Source of the DNA: a virus
Strand: one strand, 5' to 3'
IMG/VR virus record: IMGVR_UViG_3300044987_002330
Coordinates: 1 to 26,735 of that record
DNA: 26,735 nt
Shown here: in pieces, positions 19,901-24,687 of the stretch
How the letters are laid out: each line of letters starts with the position of its first letter
Numbering within the stretch: position 1 is the first letter of the stretch
Notes under the pieces: model-generated
Seen by the model: the letters and a program-made list of their open reading frames with translations, nothing else
What the model was told of the DNA's origin: nothing
Database searches by the model: none
Position numbers and translations under genes: made by a program

Positions 19901-19932
19901 AAGATATATCAAATGGCATCATTCAATTATAG
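16912..19932 (+). CDS. Large baseplate wedge protein with P2 gpI/T4 gp7-like segment
   Basis: A 1006-residue protein probably forming part of the baseplate wedge. Residues about 335-480 include a helical region (KEFDTRGQKVEKIFQIYG, then PSELLVNLARTLGWS) followed by YLFKSKGTRRSIEFMMRLIG at 456-475. KSKGT-x-x-S-I-E-F is typical of tail protein I (P2 gpI), which cryo-EM work on T4 relates to gp7. The length is near T4 gp7 (1032), and gp25- and gp6-like genes lie upstream, which supports the analogy. The N-terminal 330 residues and the C-terminal 500 look beta-rich; the C-terminal 180 contain several cysteines (for example GCEF, KPCYI, DYTCA, GNCTQ). It starts at a TAATG overlap and overlaps the next gene by 20 bases. 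The gpI region is reasonably secure; gp7 equivalence is inference. Confidence 0.65.
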   Translation: MAITQKSTKYFYPPRPGSGAGTFSDNIVGLQTVEGGGLTQGNFEFTTSIVEKVNRTFTVGAFSEPINLDDLDIGDLTESRRIMATQFRVYPNYDVSQVLNFSMYGSLSKRFQVSVTHIIHNFPAGLDVLYTNLDFTTGPTAYDISYDLTTDETYFKVNVDRINNPFDIDYSISAATNLSLREIIVSPYRNLYNSYLDYCISINDNIYNVMSFNPSENLNTGYIEFYVSGAPFGDTATTINEQYQIRLNDFITDKVFAENFDEVEKFLLNRLVRPEYTATFQVPQQNEDGQFYTDYQQVTWPKDGNWNLDIRSYLFDDYLSQLEIIAQNLDSFKTNLLSRFLVTDSLKEFDTRGQKVEKIFQIYGRSFDQVKQFIDALAYMNSVNYNPSNDIPSELLVNLARTLGWSSNFSPITNEDFLSSVFGNTSTPTYPGYARALTPTELNYAFYRNLILNAAYLFKSKGTRRSIEFMMRLIGAPDSLVEFNEHIYLADQRINLDQFYTQWMKISGGTYVQDTPSYLPGQTYKIKGDFYSGYTSNKSYQDVNVKLSDYPIDDLGYPSAPLNTDNYFFQLGSGWYESTPQHRSPDEVVITGNVYTGQNYDFQTKLTPFSYGQPYLNRFRDFPYMTEGFKLTKVVDNNKSWLEEDNKIRVSINADYNAYYYVDNEKLVLNVKNVDLFLNPSQGLVYDVWDQSRRYDYPIPESGLTVGYPVPGGVDWTYVNPEPKKKTFFEFSQTFWQNMINVRNRQYITDGKTGGYPTLQSIWWKYIESEQTVGLPNNKYTYQKLIDYVNGIGPYWMKLVEQMVPATTIWNTGVKFENSVLQKQKFVYRRQRGCEFVPVPVKPCYIISNIFDYTCATESVDFFIYPWRNGDIEVSNFSSILSNRLNDMLSSSGLTLGNCTQNSVESNWYVDLQIDGDIIIQELFYTGYGLTDVPTNDDWRNALILYLPNLYDYGFNYLLDGSFLTITSLTCTERNFGETLTLNSGINISINCTPNKKDISNGIIQL

Positions 19933-22048
19933 TATTGCGGTAACAGGGGATTGTTCTAACACAAATGCGGGGATTATAAGCCTGTTTTTAACAGGTGGGA
20001 CAGAACCTTATACAGTGCAATGGCAATCACCATTAACTCAAGTTGATGTTGTTACGACAAACGCCTCTACTGTTACAAATTTATCTGCATCAACATATGC
20101 TGCTAGGGTAAATGATAGTACATTACCTACCAACTCAGAATTTTACATAAACATTCCTGTGTCTAGTGGGGTTTGTACTTCAATAACATCAGTAAACAAT
20201 ACAACATGTAATCTACCTAATGGTTTTGTTACGGTTGGGTCAACATCAATATACTCATCAACAATTTTTTATTTATTTGATTCAAACAATAATTTTCTTA
20301 ATTCGGGTTCTACAAATACTGATAGCTTTACCTTTAGTAATTTAAGTGCCAGTACTTATTCCATAGAAGCTCTTGATTTAGGAGGTTGCACTGGGTTGAG
20401 CCAAAGTTTTATTGTAAATAATTCAAATGAGTTTGACTATGGTTTATATGTAGTCCCAAATTCAAGTTGTGGAGGTTCACCAATTGGTAAAATAATAGTG
20501 ACGGGTCAAACAGGAATATCACCATATCAATATCTTTGGAGTGATGGACAAACAGGAAGTACTATTACTGGATTAACTATGGGTAATTACTCTGTTCAGG
20601 TTACGGATTCATTAGGGTGTGATATTACAAAATCGGCATACCTTGAAAATGTTGACCCAGTTGGATTTGCTTTAGTAACATCTACAGCACCAAGTTGTCT
20701 CCAAAGTAATGGAGTTATTACCGTAACTTTAACAGGAGGTACTGCGCCATATTATTACTCGGCTTCAACAGGAAATGTTGAGGTTTCCTATTCTCAAAGT
20801 TATACTATTTCAGGTTTAACTGCAGGTAACTATCAATTTCAAGTTACAGACGCGGCATATTGTCAATCATCTGTGGGTACAACATTGGCAACACCTGGAG
20901 GAATAACCTCTGTCTCTGTAACTAGTCAAAATTCAACATGTTCAAGTGTTAATGGTCAAATTCAAATTTCTGTTGTTGGAGGAAGTTTACCTTATACATA
21001 TACTTTAATTTCTCCTAACGGTAACACATTAAATGTTAGTAATTCTCAAACAACATATGTTTTTGACGGGCTATCTTCGGGAACGTATACTGTAGCTGTT
21101 GCAGATTCAACAGGGTGTTCTAATATACAAGAAATTACAATTGTTGCTCAAAACAAATATACAATTTCTACGGAAGTTACCTCAACATCATGTAATCAAA
21201 ATAATGGAAAAATAAAAATATACACAACAACAGGAAGCACATTACCATTAGACTATTCTATTGATGGATTGTATAACATTATTGATACTAACTTAAGCGC
21301 AGTAACATTTAATAATTTAACTGCCGGAAGTCATGTTGTAACGGTTACCGACGCTGATGGATGTGTTCAAACAAAAAATGTGTTGATACCATTTAGTCAA
21401 AAATTAGATTTTTCATTGTATAGTACTTCTTGTGGTAGTGGAAATAGTGGGCAAATAACAGCCTTTATTACATCAGGTGAACCACCATTTAACTTTAATT
21501 GGTCTGATAATATTCCTAACGAACCTCAACAAATTCAAGTTTCAGGGTTGACAGGAGGAACATATAGTTTAACCGTAGTAGATAATAACGGATGTTCTTT
21601 AAAAAGAACTGCAACAATCACATGTAATCAAAATTATGTTTCATATCAAACTTATGTTATGGGCGAAGAAATATTTAGAGTTTCATCACCTACTAAGTTT
21701 GGATTATTACAAATGTTGAATGAGGGTTATTTTGACTTAACATCAGGAAATACAAATTGTGATTTAGTTAATGCAACATTTACTGTGAAAGTTTCAGTTA
21801 ATCCTGCAGGATTAACAACAAGTCAAACTTTCTTTACAGGAACAACATTAGTTCAGGTACCTACTGATAATTTATATTACGATGCCCTTAGACAATTATT
21901 ATTAAGTGTTCCTGGAGTTGGTAATGTTAGTATTGATGCTCTTGATAATCAAATAACTATTGAAACTAGTAGAGATAATACATCTTTAGAGGGTCAAGAA
22001 ATTATTATTGATTTGATAATTGTTTACGATATAATGTGTTTATCATGA
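19913..22048 (+). CDS. SprB-repeat phage protein, probable adhesin/tail fibre
   Basis: A 711-residue protein made of about seven tandem SprB-type repeats (residues about 9-570) and a roughly 140-residue C-terminal domain. Each repeat has the pattern C-x(4-6)-N/S-G-x-I ... TGG-x-x-P-Y-x-Y-x-W ... (I)SGLTAGNY-x-x-x-V-T-D-x-x-G-C, clearest at TGGTAPYYYSAST and ISGLTAGNYQFQVTDAAYC. SprB is the mobile surface adhesin of gliding flavobacteria; in cells these repeats sit in very large secreted proteins. Here there is no signal peptide or T9SS C-terminal signal, and the gene overlaps the baseplate gene upstream by 20 bases, so a virion-borne fibre or receptor-binding part is the best inference. The C-terminal domain (from about YVSYQTYVMGEEIFRV) is unrecognised and ends in IVYDIMCLS. 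Confidence 0.75.
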   Translation: MASFNYSIAVTGDCSNTNAGIISLFLTGGTEPYTVQWQSPLTQVDVVTTNASTVTNLSASTYAARVNDSTLPTNSEFYINIPVSSGVCTSITSVNNTTCNLPNGFVTVGSTSIYSSTIFYLFDSNNNFLNSGSTNTDSFTFSNLSASTYSIEALDLGGCTGLSQSFIVNNSNEFDYGLYVVPNSSCGGSPIGKIIVTGQTGISPYQYLWSDGQTGSTITGLTMGNYSVQVTDSLGCDITKSAYLENVDPVGFALVTSTAPSCLQSNGVITVTLTGGTAPYYYSASTGNVEVSYSQSYTISGLTAGNYQFQVTDAAYCQSSVGTTLATPGGITSVSVTSQNSTCSSVNGQIQISVVGGSLPYTYTLISPNGNTLNVSNSQTTYVFDGLSSGTYTVAVADSTGCSNIQEITIVAQNKYTISTEVTSTSCNQNNGKIKIYTTTGSTLPLDYSIDGLYNIIDTNLSAVTFNNLTAGSHVVTVTDADGCVQTKNVLIPFSQKLDFSLYSTSCGSGNSGQITAFITSGEPPFNFNWSDNIPNEPQQIQVSGLTGGTYSLTVVDNNGCSLKRTATITCNQNYVSYQTYVMGEEIFRVSSPTKFGLLQMLNEGYFDLTSGNTNCDLVNATFTVKVSVNPAGLTTSQTFFTGTTLVQVPTDNLYYDALRQLLLSVPGVGNVSIDALDNQITIETSRDNTSLEGQEIIIDLIIVYDIMCLS
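19937..21625 (+). repeat. Seven SprB-type protein repeats
   Basis: The repeats are divergent at the DNA level but share Cys at both ends, a G-x-P-Y/F core and a GLTAGNY-type strand before VTDxxGC. Units begin near residues 13, 85, 180, 258, 340, 422 and 502 (approximate). Divergence between units suggests an old array, unlike the near-identical repeats further downstream. Confidence 0.75.
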
Positions 22049-22344
22049 CCCAAGTAAGAATAACCGAAATATCTGGTAGTACTGCCTACCCAATTAGTGT
22101 CTTTATATCAGACATTTATCTTAATTATCAAACTTTGTTAGGTACTATTAGTGGTGCGGTTCCTCCTGTTGTTGAATACAATACTACAATACCATCAATT
22201 TTCCAATCAGCGCCTCAAATTGTTTTGACATTAACTGATAATAATAATTGTGAAGTTTTTAAAGTTTTGGATTGTACATTCGGATGTACTTTCTTAATTA
22301 CTATTGAATTAGCATCATGTGTTGTTAATATGGTTATTGAATAA
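22045..22344 (+). CDS. Small conserved-looking phage protein (99 aa)
   Basis: Function not recognised. I chose ATG 22045, which overlaps the upstream stop in an ATGA arrangement; a GTG at 22036 would add three residues. The protein (TQVRITEISGSTAYPISVFI onward) is beta-rich and has three cysteines near the C-terminus (VLDCTFGCTF, then ASCVV) plus one in NNNCEV. It lies between two putative fibre genes and resembles in general layout the N-terminal 75 residues of the next protein (a P-x-x-V-F/Y-I/V segment, then a Cys-rich end), so it may be an adaptor or fibre-attachment domain. Confidence 0.6.
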   Translation: MTQVRITEISGSTAYPISVFISDIYLNYQTLLGTISGAVPPVVEYNTTIPSIFQSAPQIVLTLTDNNNCEVFKVLDCTFGCTFLITIELASCVVNMVIE

Positions 22345-22431
22345 TACCAACATTATTATTTCATTTTAATTTTTTCTAATAGTTTTTACTGAAATAGAAT
22401 AGTTAAGGTATTTATTTAATAAAAACTACGG
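22345..22431 (+). promoter_or_regulatory. Short intergenic region with candidate promoter element
   Basis: This AT-rich gap contains AGGTATTTATTTAA (22406-22419), which shares AGGTATTTAT with the element before the gp25-like gene at 4768 and lies 12 bases before the ATG at 22432. A weak all-A/T inverted repeat (AATAAT/ATTATT near 22340-22357) followed by T-rich sequence could be a poor terminator, but this is unconvincing. Confidence 0.35.
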
Positions 22432-24648
22432 ATGTCCATATACACAATAATTGTAACAAATAACGCCCCTGGATGTGCAGCTGAAATTGAACAACAATTA
22501 ACAGTAGCAGGTTGTACCTCATATATTGTAAAATTAGCGTCAAATTCAAATGCTTTAGGACCATTTAATGTATATGTAGACACTACATTAATTTATTCTG
22601 CGGTGACAAGAAATAACATGCTTATGGGTGTTATTCTCCCATTAGATTGTGCTACATCAACACCAACAATTACTCCAACAAATACACCAACTACTCCTCC
22701 GTCTTCTACTTCAACACCAACTTCAACACCAACTTCAACACCAACCGAAACAATGACACCAACTCCTTCAGTTACTATAGGTGCAACACCTACATCGACT
22801 GAAACTCAAACACCTACGCCAACTCAAACTCAAACTCAAACTCCGACTAATACGGCTACGCCAACTAATACGGCTACGCCAACTAATACCGCAACTCCAA
22901 CTAATACCGCAACTCCAACTAATACAGAGACACCAACACCGACTGAAACTCCGACTAATACTGCTACGCCAACTAATACCGCAACTCCAACTAATACAGA
23001 GACACCAACTCCAACAGAAACTCCAACTCAAACTGCTACGCCAAGTCAAACGGAGACTCAAACTCAAACACCAACTCAAACCGCTACGCCAAGTCAAACC
23101 GCTACGCCAACTAATACAGAAACACCTACACAAACTCAAACTGCGACAAATACAGAAACTCCGACTCAAACTCAAACACCAACTCAAACTTCAACAGAAA
23201 CTCCAACTCAAACTTCAACGGAAACTCCAACACCAACCGAAACAATGACACCAACTCCTTCAGTTACTATAGGTGCAACACCTACTATGACTGAAACTCA
23301 AACACCTACTACAACAGAAACTCCAACAGAAACTCCAACTCAAACTGCTACGCCAAGTCAAACGGAGACCCCAACTCAAACCCCAACTCAAACTAATACA
23401 GAGACACCAACTCAAACTCAAACTGCAACAAATACAGAGACACCAACTCAAACTCAAACACCAACTCAAACTTCAACAGAAACTCCAACAGAAACTCCAA
23501 CTCAAACTGCAACGCAAACTGCGACTCAAACTCAAAGTCAGACACCTACAACGACTACTACTTCAACTGCGACTCCAACTCAAACTCCAACTAATAGTGA
23601 GACGCCGACTAATACTGCTACGCCAAGTCAAACATCAACACCAAGTCAAACTGCAACACCAAGTCAAACTGCGAGTCCAAGTCAAACCTCAACACCAAGT
23701 CAAACTGCGAGTCCAAGTCAAACTGCGAGTCCAAGTCAAACGGCAACGCCAAGTCAAACTGCTACGCCAAGTCAAACTGCTACGCCAAGTCAAACTGCAA
23801 CTCAAACCGCTACTCCGAGTCAAACCGCTACTCCGAGTCAAACCGCTACGCCAAGTCAAACAGCAACTCCAAGTCAAACAGCAACTCCAAGTCAAACGGC
23901 TACTCAAACCGCTACACCAAGTCAAACTGCCACCCCAAGTCAAACTGCTACGCCAACAAATACTACAACTCCAACACAAAGTCAAACACCAACCAATACG
24001 GCAACACCAACTAATACAACAACACAAACACCAACTAATACGACAACTATGACACCAACACCTTCAACAACACCTCCAGGATTAACCGCATACTTGTTTA
24101 TTGACCGAAGTGATGCAACACTTAGAACGGCCTTAAATAATTATATGGCGGCTCAAGGAAGTGCATTTAGAGGATTTAATATTAATAACGTGACTAATAC
24201 TGTCCAAGCAACATTTGATGCTCAAATGAACGCATATATCGCTTATAGTGGTTGGGGTGTTAGTGAACCTGCAATATTTACTGCCCCAATATCAACAACA
24301 TCTGGTGGGGTTGACGTATGGGGTAATACAATTACTGCTTACAAATTCCAAACAATTCAAGTTCCAAACACTACAGTTCCTTCAGGTGAGATTGCTTGGT
24401 ATACATGGATAGTTGCAACAGGTGCGACAAACGGACAAAAATATTCAACCATTAAAAACGGTAGTTCAAATCCGCCATTAACCGACACAGTTGTTAATGC
24501 CGTAACTAATAATTTAGTTGTTAATTATAGTGGGTCAACAAATATACCGGCAGGAACATATAGAGTTTATACAACAAAAACCGCGTCAGGTCTTAACATT
24601 AATAATCTTGGTAATAATTGGTATTTCCAAGGAGGGTCTTTAGTATAA
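22432..24648 (+). CDS. Mucin-like Thr/Pro/Gln-repeat fibre protein
   Basis: The 738-residue protein has three parts. Residues 1-73 form a small Cys-containing beta domain ([20 protein letters not shown], then LPLDC). Residues 74-549 are a low-complexity stalk made almost only of Thr, Pro, Gln, Ser, Asn, Ala and Glu in six-residue units such as [12 protein letters not shown] and PSQTAT. Residues 550-738 form a globular C-terminal domain starting [20 protein letters not shown] and ending [11 protein letters not shown]. An extended linker carrying a terminal binding domain is a reasonable reading, as in fibres. The tract has no Asp, so the Bacteroidota O-glycosylation sequon D-S/T-x is absent. 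No signal peptide is seen. Open frames on the opposite strand and in the other + frames here are by-products of the repeat composition. Confidence 0.7.
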   Translation: MSIYTIIVTNNAPGCAAEIEQQLTVAGCTSYIVKLASNSNALGPFNVYVDTTLIYSAVTRNNMLMGVILPLDCATSTPTITPTNTPTTPPSSTSTPTSTPTSTPTETMTPTPSVTIGATPTSTETQTPTPTQTQTQTPTNTATPTNTATPTNTATPTNTATPTNTETPTPTETPTNTATPTNTATPTNTETPTPTETPTQTATPSQTETQTQTPTQTATPSQTATPTNTETPTQTQTATNTETPTQTQTPTQTSTETPTQTSTETPTPTETMTPTPSVTIGATPTMTETQTPTTTETPTETPTQTATPSQTETPTQTPTQTNTETPTQTQTATNTETPTQTQTPTQTSTETPTETPTQTATQTATQTQSQTPTTTTTSTATPTQTPTNSETPTNTATPSQTSTPSQTATPSQTASPSQTSTPSQTASPSQTASPSQTATPSQTATPSQTATPSQTATQTATPSQTATPSQTATPSQTATPSQTATPSQTATQTATPSQTATPSQTATPTNTTTPTQSQTPTNTATPTNTTTQTPTNTTTMTPTPSTTPPGLTAYLFIDRSDATLRTALNNYMAAQGSAFRGFNINNVTNTVQATFDAQMNAYIAYSGWGVSEPAIFTAPISTTSGGVDVWGNTITAYKFQTIQVPNTTVPSGEIAWYTWIVATGATNGQKYSTIKNGSSNPPLTDTVVNAVTNNLVVNYSGSTNIPAGTYRVYTTKTASGLNINNLGNNWYFQGGSLV
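22736..22793 (+). repeat. 58-base direct repeat, copy 1 (anchor motif in Thr/Pro tract)
   Basis: This encodes [19 protein letters not shown] and is identical over 58 bases to 23228-23285, 492 bases (164 codons) downstream. The motif is the only place in the tract with Val, Ile and Gly, so it marks a larger duplicated block. Confidence 0.85.
23228..23285 (+). repeat. 58-base direct repeat, copy 2
   Basis: This is the second exact copy of 22736-22793. Both copies are followed, after a few mismatches, by ACTGAAACTCAAACACCTAC, so the shared block extends to about 80 bases before diverging. Confidence 0.85.
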
Positions 24649-24687
24649 AAATAAAAAAATAGATAACCATTAAATATAACAAATAAT

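Larger units (their letters stand above)
22651..24078 (+). repeat. Thr/Pro-rich tandem repeat tract (18-base units)
   Basis: About 476 codons of hexapeptide repeats. From about 23623 to 23955 the unit is nearly always [12 protein letters not shown] (CCAAGTCAAACTGCTACG with third-base changes), while earlier parts mix TNTATP, TETP and TQTQTP units. Third-base variation (ACT, ACA, ACG, ACC) distinguishes units, so block duplications can be followed. Such tracts change length by slippage or unequal recombination. Confidence 0.9.

Noticed and set aside
22036-22044. GTG 22036 as start of the small gene
   Set aside because: ATG 22045 gives a typical four-base ATGA overlap and loses only three residues.
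22340-22375. Intrinsic terminator after the 99-residue gene
   Set aside because: The stem is six A/T pairs only; the T-rich sequence behind it is ordinary for this AT-rich genome.
22768-23469. Long open frames on the minus strand and in the other + frames through the Thr/Pro tract (also 23597-24052 and 23689-24027)
   Set aside because: Their products are Ser/Trp/Cys/Arg or Lys/Gln/Leu low-complexity shadows of the 18-base repeat; the + frame from 22432 has proper globular ends and explains the region.
24079-24648. Diversity-generating retroelement target in the C-terminal domain of the stalk protein
   Set aside because: No template repeat or reverse transcriptase is visible in the window, and no adenine-substitution pattern can be shown without relatives.
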